In this document: positions 7,163-14,434 of the stretch, in pieces
How the letters are laid out: every line of letters starts with the position of its first letter
How positions within the stretch are numbered: the stretch's first letter is position 1
Assembly: GCA_044433305.1 (NCBI GenBank)
Contig: JAWXTS010000041.1
Span: 1 to 14,434, forward strand
Length of the DNA stretch: 14,434 nucleotides
Reading direction: 5' to 3'
Source: JAWXTS01 sp044433305
Lineage (GTDB): Bacteria > Bacteroidota > Bacteroidia > Bacteroidales > Rikenellaceae
The notes under the pieces: model-generated
The model's database searches: none
What the model saw: the letters and a program-made list of their open reading frames with translations, nothing else
Told to the model about the DNA's origin: nothing
Position numbers and translations under genes: made by a program

Positions 7163-7170
7163 CAAATATA
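7163..7170 (-). promoter_or_regulatory. -7 box of the pheA operon promoter
   Basis: TATATTTG on the - strand matches the Bacteroidota -7 consensus TAnnTTTG exactly. No convincing TTTG appears at the -33 distance. Transcription would start near 7158, giving about 25 nt before the TTG of the leader peptide and about 185 nt before pheA. Confidence 0.6.
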
Positions 7171-7249
7171 TGTAAAATATCCTAGGCTGATTCTACCTTG
7201 TATTAATTTTTATGCTTTTTTTCTAAAACTTCCCTTTTTTTAACAAATA

Positions 7250-9625
7250 TTAAAAAGGATATCCCACACCAAAATTAAGTGTCGTATTTCTAAATTCTAG
7301 ATTTGAAATCCAACGCTCGCCAACAGGCTTATTTGGGTTATGGAGCTTAATACCCCAGTCGAGTCTGAATACAAAGAAGTTGAAGTCCATCCTAAGGCCA
7401 AGACCTGTATTGAAGCCCAGCTGCTTATAGAAATCATTAAAATGGAATACACCATCTTCGTCATAATCATCCTCGTTCAAGAACCACACATTACCCAAAT
7501 CGAAGAACACTGCACCCTTGAACATGCCCCACACAGGGAAACGAGCCTCAAGATTGGTCTCCAATCTGAAATCACCTAGCTGGCTGTCATAGACAACATC
7601 CTCGGGTTCGGGCGTAGAACCTGGGCCAAGGGTTCGTGCCTGCCAGCCACGCATACTGTTGCTACCTCCACAGAAGAACAGTCTTTCATAAGGTATGCTG
7701 GTAGAGTTGCCATAAGCAAATCCTGCACCCGTATAGAAACGATATACCAACGAGGTTTGAGGACCCAAATAGAATGACTTTGCATAATTTACATCTCCAC
7801 GCACATACTGCGCATAGCGTATGCCAAAGAGTCTATTATATGTCTCTCCTGCATCTGATGTGTAAGGATCTGAGAACACCGAGCTAAAGGCACTTATAAG
7901 GTTGCCGTTTGTCTCTAGGTTCACGCGCCACTTAACAAAATTCAAGTTAGTGTTATTCACACTATTATTATATATGTACGAACCAGAGATACCTCCGATA
8001 AGCTGCGACTGATAGCTATTTATAAGATAAGGATTATCTAGACTTTCGAGGTAGTCTTCATCTATATATTTTAGTTTTACCACACTAATATCTATTGGCT
8101 TTAGAACATAGTTCTCATGACGATAGGCCGACCACTGATAGCCAAAAGCCGCAGACGACAAAGTTCTGTGATAATAAGGGCGACGCTGCACATCATAAGA
8201 AAACTCTAGCTTGGTAATAGCGTTCTTCAATCCATCATATATCTTAAGCCCCGGAGGATGTATAAAGCGAGGGAAGCTCAAAGATACGGTGCCTCCAATC
8301 TGAAACGAGTCGTCACTAGAGGTAGAGTTCAAAAACTCATAACCACCTGTAAGACTTATATCCAGAAGCTCAAAGCCCTTGAATATATTCCTATTCTGAT
8401 AACCCAGCGTGGTCATAATACCATAGTAGGTGGATGCCGTAGTACCCTCTAGCTCCATGGTATAACTCTGCCTTTTGCCAGGTGTACACACAATATTACA
8501 ATTCAGAAGTCCCTGCTGAGTATAATACTCGGTAGTGTCACCACCCGAAACATCTTTATATGAAATAAGATTATCTACTGATGTAGAGTCGGTGACATCG
8601 GTAAACACAATAGACACGGTTTTAAAGTAACCCAAGCCCATAAGTGCATCATAGGTCTGCTGTATCTTTTCGGCATTATATTTATCGCTGGATTGTATGC
8701 CTATCAACTCGCGCAGAACAACGGGGCGATAAGAATCCTTATTGTTGGATATGATATGCAGGCCCTGATAGTTCAGTGTGTCTATGGCCTCAGCTGCAAC
8801 AGAGCCACTATCTGCGGCCATAATAGCAGGTTGAAAATCGGGGAATACATTAATCTTATTTATACGATAGACCTTGCTGTTTTCTAATATAGACTGGCCC
8901 GAAGCAGTGTAACCATCAAGGTTCTTGTAGACTACCATCTCCAAATCGACCTTGCGATCTCCCACCGACGAGTCAGCAACATAGCTGATATTAGTAACCT
9001 TGAAGTTGTACATACCATCGTTATTGAGCACCTTGGCTATGCGGCCTCTCTCCTTATCAAGCTCATTGATGTCGAATATATCCCCCACTCTTATCAACGA
9101 GTTTTTCTGGTCGGCAAGAATTATTGGACCCAAGAAGTCGTCTCTAAAGTTATACTTTATGCTTCCTATACGATAAGGCTCAGACTGTATGGCGGTATAC
9201 TGCACCTTAGCTCGCTTCTTGGCGGTGTCTAAAGTAAAACCCGTTGATGCTCGCAAGAAACCGCGGCCATACATATATAGGTCCATGTCTCGAACAGATC
9301 TATCACACAAGGTACTATCATAGATTACAGGCTCCTCACCTATCTTACGCACAAGTCTACTGAGCCAGCCTTCCTTTTCTGGGTTGGCCAAAGAATACAT
9401 CCATGCATAGAAGTTAGTACCCAGAAAACGCTTATTGGGGGTCTGCTTAACATATTTATATAGCTCCTCGCCCTGCACTCGTTCCTTGCGCGAAAGGCTA
9501 TCGGCATCTGCAACACTAACCTCCACCTTTGAAAGAAGGTACTCGCCATCAGACAAGCCACGAGTAACGCTACAAGAACATAGCGCGACGCAACTCAAAA
9601 GCAATAGTATTTTGCATAATCTCAT
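7250..9625 (-). CDS. tamL: TamA/BamA-family outer membrane lipoprotein (TamL-like)
   Basis: 791 residues. A lipoprotein signal peptide ends in a lipobox-like LCSC, so Cys18 is the likely lipidated residue. This lipid anchor distinguishes the Bacteroidota TamL from proteobacterial TamA. The N-terminal 350 or so residues should hold POTRA domains, for example around residues 150-215 (YRIGSIKY, then RVGDIFDINELDKERGRI) and 290-345 (RPVVLRELIGIQ, then KIQQTYDALMGLGYF). The rest is a 16-strand Omp85-type barrel with the lid-loop motif GGSNSMRGW in place of VRGF, and it ends in NFGVGYPF with a terminal Phe as expected for barrel recognition. The family inserts or exports outer membrane components, usually with TamB, whose gene often lies next to tamL but is not seen here. 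A -7 box 20 bp upstream of the ATG suggests its own promoter. Confidence 0.87.
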   Translation of the reverse strand: MRLCKILLLLSCVALCSCSVTRGLSDGEYLLSKVEVSVADADSLSRKERVQGEELYKYVKQTPNKRFLGTNFYAWMYSLANPEKEGWLSRLVRKIGEEPVIYDSTLCDRSVRDMDLYMYGRGFLRASTGFTLDTAKKRAKVQYTAIQSEPYRIGSIKYNFRDDFLGPIILADQKNSLIRVGDIFDINELDKERGRIAKVLNNDGMYNFKVTNISYVADSSVGDRKVDLEMVVYKNLDGYTASGQSILENSKVYRINKINVFPDFQPAIMAADSGSVAAEAIDTLNYQGLHIISNNKDSYRPVVLRELIGIQSSDKYNAEKIQQTYDALMGLGYFKTVSIVFTDVTDSTSVDNLISYKDVSGGDTTEYYTQQGLLNCNIVCTPGKRQSYTMELEGTTASTYYGIMTTLGYQNRNIFKGFELLDISLTGGYEFLNSTSSDDSFQIGGTVSLSFPRFIHPPGLKIYDGLKNAITKLEFSYDVQRRPYYHRTLSSAAFGYQWSAYRHENYVLKPIDISVVKLKYIDEDYLESLDNPYLINSYQSQLIGGISGSYIYNNSVNNTNLNFVKWRVNLETNGNLISAFSSVFSDPYTSDAGETYNRLFGIRYAQYVRGDVNYAKSFYLGPQTSLVYRFYTGAGFAYGNSTSIPYERLFFCGGSNSMRGWQARTLGPGSTPEPEDVVYDSQLGDFRLETNLEARFPVWGMFKGAVFFDLGNVWFLNEDDYDEDGVFHFNDFYKQLGFNTGLGLRMDFNFFVFRLDWGIKLHNPNKPVGERWISNLEFRNTTLNFGVGYPF

Positions 9626-9644
9626 GGCAATATAATTTTAGTTA

Positions 9645-9652
9645 CAAAGCTA
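9645..9652 (-). promoter_or_regulatory. -7 box upstream of tamL
   Basis: TAGCTTTG on the - strand matches TAnnTTTG exactly, 19 nt before the tamL ATG at 9625. A -33 TTG is not found at the usual spacing. It lies in the 54-nt gap after the radical SAM gene, so tamL need not depend on read-through from the cstA run. Confidence 0.5.
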
Positions 9653-9679
9653 ATATTTTTTTATTATTTTCTTGCAGGT

Positions 9680-10615
9680 TCATACAACATTCCCTGCCAC
9701 AGATCCCGCTAACAACAATTTCTCGAAGCGCGACATAATCTGTTCATTGCGTATTATACCCCAATTAGGGCCTGCATGGAAACGAGGGGGTGCCTCGCTA
9801 ACAAAACGCTCCAAAACAAAGCTAGGGTTCAGCCTAACTAAGATTTCTATAAAAAAGTCTAAATATTCTTCTAGCTCAAAGAAGCTGTAATCGTCTGGAT
9901 TAAGTGCGTAGTCCTCGGCCATGGCCGTACCCTTAAACATCTGAAGCTGATGAAATTTGACAGTAGTAAGTTCCAACGCATTTATAAGCTCCAGCGACTC
10001 TAGCATGGACGATTTGCTCTCAGATGGCAGACCTAGAATAAAGTGTGCCCCAACGTTTATACCGCGCTGGGCAGTCATCTCAACGGCCCTCTGTGCCGTT
10101 GCAAAGTCATGACCTCGGTTTATATCCTTGAGCACCTTGTCGTTTGTAGACTCAATGCCATATTCTATGGAAACATAGTAGCCCTTTTCGATAAGCTGGG
10201 CAAAGTAATCTAGCTTATATTCGTCCACACAATCGGGACGCGTGCCCACAACAATACCCTTGACACAATCAAACTCTAGGGCTTGATTATATATCTGCTT
10301 AAGGTGTTCTAGTGGTGCGTAAGTATTTGAAAAAGACTGAAAATAAGCAAGGTAGCTAGATGCCTTGCGATAGCGGTTAGCATGAAATTCTATACCCTCC
10401 TCAAGCTGCTGCTTAACGCTTTTCTCTGCCTTGCAGTAGGACGGACTAAAGGCCTCATTATTACAGAAGCTGCACCCTCCAGTGCTTATATATCCGTCAC
10501 GGTTGGGGCAGCTGAAGCCTGCGTTTACAGACAACTTCTGTATACGCGAGCCAAAGATACGGCTAAAATAGCGCGCATAGCTATTAAATCTACGCTCATC
10601 TCCCCAAGAGTACAT
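9680..10615 (-). CDS. YhcC-type radical SAM protein (TIGR01212 family)
   Basis: 311 residues from the start chosen. The cluster-binding cysteines are C36, C48 and C51 in CPNRDGYISTGGCSFC, a C-x11-C-x2-C pattern typical of the YhcC/Elp3-like group, not the standard C-x3-C-x2-C. GTRPDC, EYGIES and HFILGLPSE follow in the order expected for this TIM-barrel family. Substrate and reaction are not known for the family. The frame is open back to an ATG at 10702, but the extra 29 residues overlap the previous gene by 80 bp and look unconserved. The ATG at 10615 gives MYSWGDERRFNSYARYF, which resembles family N-termini, and leaves a 7-nt gap to the TPR gene, so that start is used. Confidence 0.88.
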   Translation of the reverse strand: MYSWGDERRFNSYARYFSRIFGSRIQKLSVNAGFSCPNRDGYISTGGCSFCNNEAFSPSYCKAEKSVKQQLEEGIEFHANRYRKASSYLAYFQSFSNTYAPLEHLKQIYNQALEFDCVKGIVVGTRPDCVDEYKLDYFAQLIEKGYYVSIEYGIESTNDKVLKDINRGHDFATAQRAVEMTAQRGINVGAHFILGLPSESKSSMLESLELINALELTTVKFHQLQMFKGTAMAEDYALNPDDYSFFELEEYLDFFIEILVRLNPSFVLERFVSEAPPRFHAGPNWGIIRNEQIMSRFEKLLLAGSVAGNVV

Positions 10616-10622
10616 AGGCCCC

Positions 10623-11330
10623 CTACTCTGCTGTTTTGCGTAAGGCAACAATAAACTCTGGGTATAGCAGCCACAAGTGCTCGGTTTGCAACCATAGCTC
10701 ACGAGCTAGTGCAGGGCGCGTTGGATGCTCGCTCTCTATATCCGACAGATACTCCTGATCAATAGGGTGCTCGGCAGAGATAAACTCCTGATAACAGAAA
10801 GGAAAGCTACGTTTAAAATGACGCAACTCGCCCTCAACAATACCTCCATCGCGGCGGAAGTCACTCCACATCTTAAGCACATCTTTCTCGGCATACTTAT
10901 CGCTCACATCGTTTATAATCTCGTCAAAGAGTTCATACTCCTCCAGTGCCACATAGTTGTATGCAAGCACCTTGGTGCCCTCAAAGTGATCCTCGGGGTC
11001 CAAATCGGTTAGTATCTCCATCATGCCTGCCGACATCTCAAAGTCACCAGCCAAGAAGTGGTCTATGGCCGAAGCGTGAATAATGGCCAGTGCCGCCTGC
11101 GAGTTCTCATCCTCCCAGTCAAGAACAACCTCGTCTTCGTCAGGAATCAAGTCTATAAGACACTGAAAGGCCTTGAAGCGCACATTACATGCACCCTCAA
11201 TATCACCCGCGCTCTCAAGCTTGCGCGAACTGCTAAGCTCTAGAGCAAAGTCATACTGCTCGGGCATGTTCTCTGGGTGTACTATAATGTATGTGTTAAG
11301 TGCTGTTGGTTTAAACTGCGGTAGATTCAT
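10623..11330 (-). CDS. TPR-like protein of unknown function
   Basis: 235 residues, acidic, with no signal peptide or membrane helix. The middle (about 35-140) has paired helices of TPR spacing: ESAGDIEGACNVRFKAFQCLIDLIPDE, then IDHFLAGDFEMSAGMMEILTDLDPEDH and AYNYVALEEYELFDEII. The remainder is Trp- and acid-rich and is not recognised. The first ATG (11330) overlaps the end of cstA by 20 nt in another reading frame; a second ATG at 11267 would remove the overlap, but the intervening residues look coding. The gene is followed after 7 nt by the radical SAM gene, so the two are probably translated from one mRNA. It may be an adaptor; function not assigned. Confidence 0.75.
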   Translation of the reverse strand: MNLPQFKPTALNTYIIVHPENMPEQYDFALELSSSRKLESAGDIEGACNVRFKAFQCLIDLIPDEDEVVLDWEDENSQAALAIIHASAIDHFLAGDFEMSAGMMEILTDLDPEDHFEGTKVLAYNYVALEEYELFDEIINDVSDKYAEKDVLKMWSDFRRDGGIVEGELRHFKRSFPFCYQEFISAEHPIDQEYLSDIESEHPTRPALARELWLQTEHLWLLYPEFIVALRKTAE

Positions 11331-12762
11331 TTTTTCTGAATATGTTGATGAAGTAACAAAGAATTATTAGTGTCAGAACTCCTGCTAGGACATAGCCTAC
11401 ATTAAAAGGCAAAGCTAGCATTTCCCCTGAAATAAACATGTATAACGAACATACATAGCTCATTATTATGGCTGGAACCATGGCTATATATATGTTCTTC
11501 CCTTTTTTGAAAAGATATACCGTGATGGCCCACAGAGTAACAACGGCCATGGTCTGGTTTATCCATGCAAAGTAACGCCATATAACATCAAAGTTGACTT
11601 GAGTTATAAGGTAGCCCACGGCAAAAAGCGGCAATGAAACACAAAGCCTCTTTCTAAGGCTTTTTTGCTCGATATTAAGAGTGTCGGCAACGATAAGCCT
11701 CGCACTGCGAAATGCTGTATCGCCCGAAGATATGGGAGCGGCGACAACACCAAACAACGCCAAGATTCCTCCCACGCGCCCCAAGGTTGTATTTGCGATA
11801 AGGTTTACCACCCAGCCTGCGTTCTGCCCATGCTCAGCAAGCGTACTCTGCAAAGCCTCGACTCCACCAAAGAAGGCCATAGCGATAGCTGCCCATACCA
11901 AAGCAATGATACTCTCTATTATCATTGCGCCAAAGAAAACGGGACGTCCCTCCTTGGGGTTATTGATGCAGCGAGCCATAAGCGGCGACTGTGTGGCATG
12001 AAAGCCTGAAATGGCACCACAAGCAATGGTTATAAATAGCGTAGGTAAGATAGGAAACTTATCAGCATCGACTTTCATATTGCTAAGCGTATTAAGCTCT
12101 ACCAGATTATAATCGCCAACAAACAGCACTATCATAATCCCCAAGGCCATAAATATCAGTGCTGCACCGAATATAGGATATATCTTGCCTATGATTTTAT
12201 CTATTGGCAAAAGAGTTGCTAGTATGTAATATAGGAATATCGCCCATATCCAGAATTTTGGCACTGTGATTCCCTCAGCAATACTTAGATTTGTGATGCC
12301 TGTCATGCCCTCGATTATGGCTGCTGGACCACAGATAAATACAGCCCCCACAAGAACCATCAATAGCACCGAGAAGCCTCGCATAAATTGCTTTACCGTA
12401 ACACCCAGATACTTGCCTATTATTTCGGGAAGACTTAGACCTTGATTCTCTAAGGATATCATGCCAGCGAGATAGTCGTGCATAGCACCAAAGAAGATAC
12501 CCCCCAAGGTTATCCACAAGAAAGCCACGGGACCGTAGGTAGCCCCCAGCACAGCCCCAAAGATAGGACCTAGACCAGCTATGTTGAGCAGCTGAATAAG
12601 CAACGTCTTCCACAATGGAAGCGGCACATAATCAACTCCGTCGTAGAGTAACTGTGATGGCACCTGAGGGTTAGCATCTTTCAGAGCAACTTTCTGAAGG
12701 TAGCTTCCATACACAAAGTAGGCACCCACAAGCAACACCAAACATATAATAAAAGTAATCAT
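11311..12762 (-). CDS. cstA: Carbon starvation protein CstA-family transporter
   Basis: 483 residues of mostly hydrophobic segments, about a dozen membrane helices, with an N-in hydrophobic start. Family blocks are GLGPIFGAVLGATYGPVAF (about 63-81), FFGAMHDYLAG (about 90-100), GFHATQSPLMARCINNPKEG (about 254-273) and SSGDTAFRSARLIVAD (about 346-361). CstA and BtsT of enteric bacteria are about 700 residues and import peptides or pyruvate; this belongs to the shorter form of about 480 residues common in Bacteroidota. The substrate is therefore open: peptides or pyruvate are likely by family only. It is the first gene of a - strand run with the TPR-like and radical SAM genes, and diverges from the clostripain gene. 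A TTTATTTG at 12793-12800, one base off the -7 consensus and 30 nt before the ATG, is a weak promoter candidate. Confidence 0.93.
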   Translation of the reverse strand: MITFIICLVLLVGAYFVYGSYLQKVALKDANPQVPSQLLYDGVDYVPLPLWKTLLIQLLNIAGLGPIFGAVLGATYGPVAFLWITLGGIFFGAMHDYLAGMISLENQGLSLPEIIGKYLGVTVKQFMRGFSVLLMVLVGAVFICGPAAIIEGMTGITNLSIAEGITVPKFWIWAIFLYYILATLLPIDKIIGKIYPIFGAALIFMALGIMIVLFVGDYNLVELNTLSNMKVDADKFPILPTLFITIACGAISGFHATQSPLMARCINNPKEGRPVFFGAMIIESIIALVWAAIAMAFFGGVEALQSTLAEHGQNAGWVVNLIANTTLGRVGGILALFGVVAAPISSGDTAFRSARLIVADTLNIEQKSLRKRLCVSLPLFAVGYLITQVNFDVIWRYFAWINQTMAVVTLWAITVYLFKKGKNIYIAMVPAIIMSYVCSLYMFISGEMLALPFNVGYVLAGVLTLIILCYFINIFRKNESTAV

Positions 12763-12816
12763 TTATGTTCGCTAAAATTCGGCACGAAGTTACAAATAAA
12801 CTATAATATTTTTATC

Positions 12817-12835
12817 CTAAAAACGACTTTTTTAG
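12817..12835. repeat. A/T-rich inverted repeat in the divergent cstA-clostripain intergenic region
   Basis: CTAAAAA (12817-12823) and TTTTTAG (12829-12835) form a seven-pair inverted repeat around CGACT. It lies about 55 nt upstream of cstA on the divergent side. It could be an operator or simply low-complexity sequence; A/T content makes chance likely. Confidence 0.25.
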
Positions 12836-12905
12836 CCCTAAACATCAAATTAATACAACTAATCAGATATTTATCGTTAAAAAATAATAGATGGTCTTTA
12901 TTTTG

Positions 12906-12924
12906 AATACTGTTTTGCAGTATT
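12906..12924. promoter_or_regulatory. Inverted repeat overlapping the clostripain promoter region
   Basis: AATACTG (12906-12912) and CAGTATT (12918-12924) are perfect complements around a TTTTG spacer, and the repeat ends 7 bp before the -7 box. This position, inside the promoter spacer, suits a dimeric DNA-binding regulator. No regulator gene is in the window. Confidence 0.4.
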
Positions 12925-12931
12925 TAATAAC

Positions 12932-12939
12932 TACCTTTG
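12932..12939 (+). promoter_or_regulatory. -7 box of the clostripain gene
   Basis: TACCTTTG matches TAnnTTTG exactly, 20 bp before the ATG at 12960. TTG triplets occur 14 and 26 bp upstream of the box, neither at the ideal 19-21 bp. The predicted start gives a short leader of about 15 nt, A-rich as usual in this phylum. Confidence 0.55.
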
Positions 12940-12959
12940 TTAAAACATAATACCTATTT

Positions 12960-14144
12960 ATGAAAGCATTACTTGTCATTCTTTTGGCCACTCTGACTGT
13001 TGGATGTACCAAGAACATCACCTCAACAGAATATCCTGATCTGGACAAAACTATCATAGTATATATGGTTGCCGACAACAACCTCAACACCAATGCCTAT
13101 AACGACATACAGGAAATGGAGTATGCACTATCGGGTATCGACCAAACGGCAAACCTTATAGTATATATAGACAAGAACTATGACTCGCAGATAGGCTCAA
13201 CACCTCAGATTCTGAGAATCGTTGCCGACACAGACATCAGCACCATAGCCAGCACCGTAGTCAAGCAGTATAGCGAGCAGGATTCCACAGACCCCACTGT
13301 TGTTTCTAAGGTCTTGGACGATATTATGACCACATTCCCTGCCGAGCAATATGGGCTGATACTATGGTCTCATAGCACGGGTTGGCTTGAGGCAGCTGTA
13401 AGCTCAACGAGCGCATCATATAGCACAGCAGACTATGGTGGGGCCACAATGCTTTCTTTTGGCAATGACAACGACAATGAAGTAAACAACGACATACTGA
13501 GTCAGGCACTACCTACGAACCTAGATTTTATATGGTTCGACTGCTGCCTTATGGGTAATGCCGAGACAATCTACGAATATAGAAATAATGCAGATATTAT
13601 TATAGCCTCGCCAAATGAGGTATTGTCTTATGGTATGCCCTATGAGAAAACCATGCCCTACCTAATCGACGGCGACTACACGGGGGCAGCCAAGGCTTTC
13701 TTCGACCACTACTCTAACCAAGAGAAGGATCTGGTTTCTAACTACTACGTCGATGCTTATGCCACAATAGCCGTTTATCAAACCGACCAAATCGAGAATC
13801 TGGCCACCGTAATATCTGAGCAGACCCAACGCTGTGGCGGCTACCCGACAAACCCTAATGTCTCTAGCGTTCAGCGCATGGCCTACGACAGCGACTTCTT
13901 GAAGCTATTCTTTGATTTATCCGACGGCATAGACTGCCTATTCGACCAGCAGGCCGTAGATGCTGTGGACGATGCCCTAGATAATCTTATATTGTATAAG
14001 GCTGCCACACCAACCTTCGACTACCTATCTATGAATAAGTATTGCGGCATAACATGCTACTTACCCAGAACCAATATTTCTGCAACATCTGACGACAACT
14101 ATTACAGCACCCTCGACTGGGCTAAGGCCGTAGGTTGGGATTAG
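12960..14144 (+). CDS. Clostripain-family (C11) cysteine peptidase lipoprotein
   Basis: 394 residues. The N-terminus MKALLVILLATLTVGC is a lipoprotein signal with the lipidated Cys at 16, so the enzyme is probably membrane-anchored and exposed to the periplasm or cell surface. The C11 catalytic pair is visible: H138 in LILWSHSTGW (usual form LILWDHGSGW) and C196 in FDCCLMG (usual form FDACLMG). TIIVYMVADNNL (31-42) and ASPNEVLSYGMPY (about 214-226) are other family blocks. Peptidases of this clan cut after basic residues, generally after self-cleavage, but whether this one does so cannot be seen. SHSTG in place of DHGSG next to the catalytic His is a mild divergence. The gene has its own promoter box and diverges from cstA; a link between secreted peptidase and a possible peptide importer is suggestive only. 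Confidence 0.9.
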   Translation: MKALLVILLATLTVGCTKNITSTEYPDLDKTIIVYMVADNNLNTNAYNDIQEMEYALSGIDQTANLIVYIDKNYDSQIGSTPQILRIVADTDISTIASTVVKQYSEQDSTDPTVVSKVLDDIMTTFPAEQYGLILWSHSTGWLEAAVSSTSASYSTADYGGATMLSFGNDNDNEVNNDILSQALPTNLDFIWFDCCLMGNAETIYEYRNNADIIIASPNEVLSYGMPYEKTMPYLIDGDYTGAAKAFFDHYSNQEKDLVSNYYVDAYATIAVYQTDQIENLATVISEQTQRCGGYPTNPNVSSVQRMAYDSDFLKLFFDLSDGIDCLFDQQAVDAVDDALDNLILYKAATPTFDYLSMNKYCGITCYLPRTNISATSDDNYYSTLDWAKAVGWD

Positions 14145-14177
14145 GCCTAACATATCTGAAAATAAAATACAAGGAGG

Positions 14178-14299
14178 ATGACTAATAAGCACTCATCTGT
14201 TGCCTTACTAGATTTTCAGTTCTGTCCTCACATACGCTTGGTATGCTGCGGAGAACTAAAAACCAGAGCGTTACAGCTAAGCACATCTTAGCCATCCTT
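14178..14299. other. Structured intergenic element, possible small RNA or dispersed repeat
   Basis: About 120 nt is enclosed by a long-range pairing of GGATG-CTAA (14177-14186) with TTAG-CATCC (14288-14297). Inside is an imperfect hairpin: AGTTCT pairs with AGAACT, flanked by TTTT/AAAA, with an inner CATAC-GCTTG-GTATG stem-loop. Both strands are open for 37 codons: 14178-14291 on + starting next to AGGAGG, and 14182-14295 on -. Neither peptide resembles anything I recognise with confidence. Structure on both strands suggests an RNA element or a palindromic repeat more than a gene. Confidence 0.45.
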
Positions 14300-14304
14300 A
14301 CTGA

Positions 14305-14357
14305 AAAAGATATGGGAATGACTGGCAAGCAATATTGCAGTCATTCCCATATCTTTT
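14305..14357. terminator. Long perfect hairpin, bidirectional intrinsic terminator
   Basis: Twenty perfectly complementary bases (14305-14324 and 14338-14357) flank a 13-base loop. The 3' arm ends in TCTTTT on the + strand and the opposite strand ends in TCTTTTT, so it can terminate from both sides. It follows the clostripain gene and the structured element. The 77 bases to its right contain no gene I can support; any neighbour would be mostly outside the window. Confidence 0.75.
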
Positions 14358-14434
14358 ATACTATAATTTGTACTGCGAGAGCAGAGACGAAAGTCGCCTT
14401 GGTAGTTAAGCGCGATAATTACATTCTCTCTGGA

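Noticed and set aside
6974..7170. T-box or metabolite riboswitch in the pheA leader
   Set aside because: No T-box core or known aptamer pattern was seen, and the Phe/Tyr-rich reading frame with paired terminator and antiterminator explains the leader better.
7186..7249. Terminator for tamL just after its stop
   Set aside because: Only A/T-rich, weakly self-complementary sequence around the stop codon (CTTTTTAA with TTAAAAAAAG) is present; no stable stem followed by a T-run.
10616..10702. Longer N-terminus for the radical SAM protein (start at 10702)
   Set aside because: It adds 29 Cys/Ser-rich residues overlapping the TPR gene by 80 bp; the ATG at 10615 gives a family-like N-terminus and a normal 7-nt gap.
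11665..12009. Open frames of over 100 codons on the + strand inside cstA
   Set aside because: They are antisense to strongly conserved CstA blocks and have no recognisable domain or promoter; they are explained by the coding bias of cstA.
14288..14434. An open - strand frame of 48 codons entering from the right edge
   Set aside because: It would run through the perfect terminator stem to stop at 14288, which is unlikely for a real gene end, and I recognise no family in the residues. A genuine convergent gene may end near here, but it cannot be shown from this window.

Overview
The window looks like chromosomal DNA from a member of the Bacteroidota, probably Bacteroidales. The reasons are the DAHP synthase/chorismate mutase fusion typical of that group, a TamL-type (lipoprotein) TamA homologue, a short CstA, a lipoprotein clostripain peptidase, and -7 boxes of the Bacteroidota form TAnnTTTG ahead of several genes. 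No insertion sequence, phage, CRISPR, tRNA or rRNA gene is visible.

Layout, left to right: (1) the 3' part of a PfkB-family sugar kinase on the + strand, ending in a convergent intergenic hairpin. (2) A six-gene, tightly packed run on the - strand, read from right to left: pheA (prephenate dehydratase), tyrA (prephenate dehydrogenase), DAHP synthase-chorismate mutase, a Ser/Thr kinase-like protein, a von Willebrand A protein, and a WG-repeat protein. All gaps are 1 to 13 nt. (3) A leader of about 180 nt in front of pheA carrying what appears to be a complete ribosome-mediated attenuator: a promoter box, a 25-codon leader peptide with six Phe and three Tyr codons in ten positions, an antiterminator pairing and an intrinsic terminator. 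(4) tamL with its own promoter box. (5) A - strand run of cstA, a TPR-like protein and a YhcC-type radical SAM protein. (6) A divergent clostripain-family lipoprotein on the + strand. (7) A structured, gene-poor right end with a possible RNA or repeat element and a long perfect terminator hairpin.

The most interesting material is in region 2-3. The first three genes catalyse entry to the shikimate pathway and the steps from chorismate towards Phe and Tyr, and the leader upstream would let Phe/Tyr-tRNA charging control them. The last three genes form a kinase-vWA-WG cassette. By direct comparison, the N-terminal half of the WG protein is a paralogue of the neighbouring kinase that has lost every catalytic residue (a pseudokinase). 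The cassette starts only 2 nt after the aromatic genes with no visible promoter, so it appears to be co-transcribed with them and under the same attenuator. Its function is unknown; similarity in composition to TerY-type vWA/kinase stress modules is an inference.
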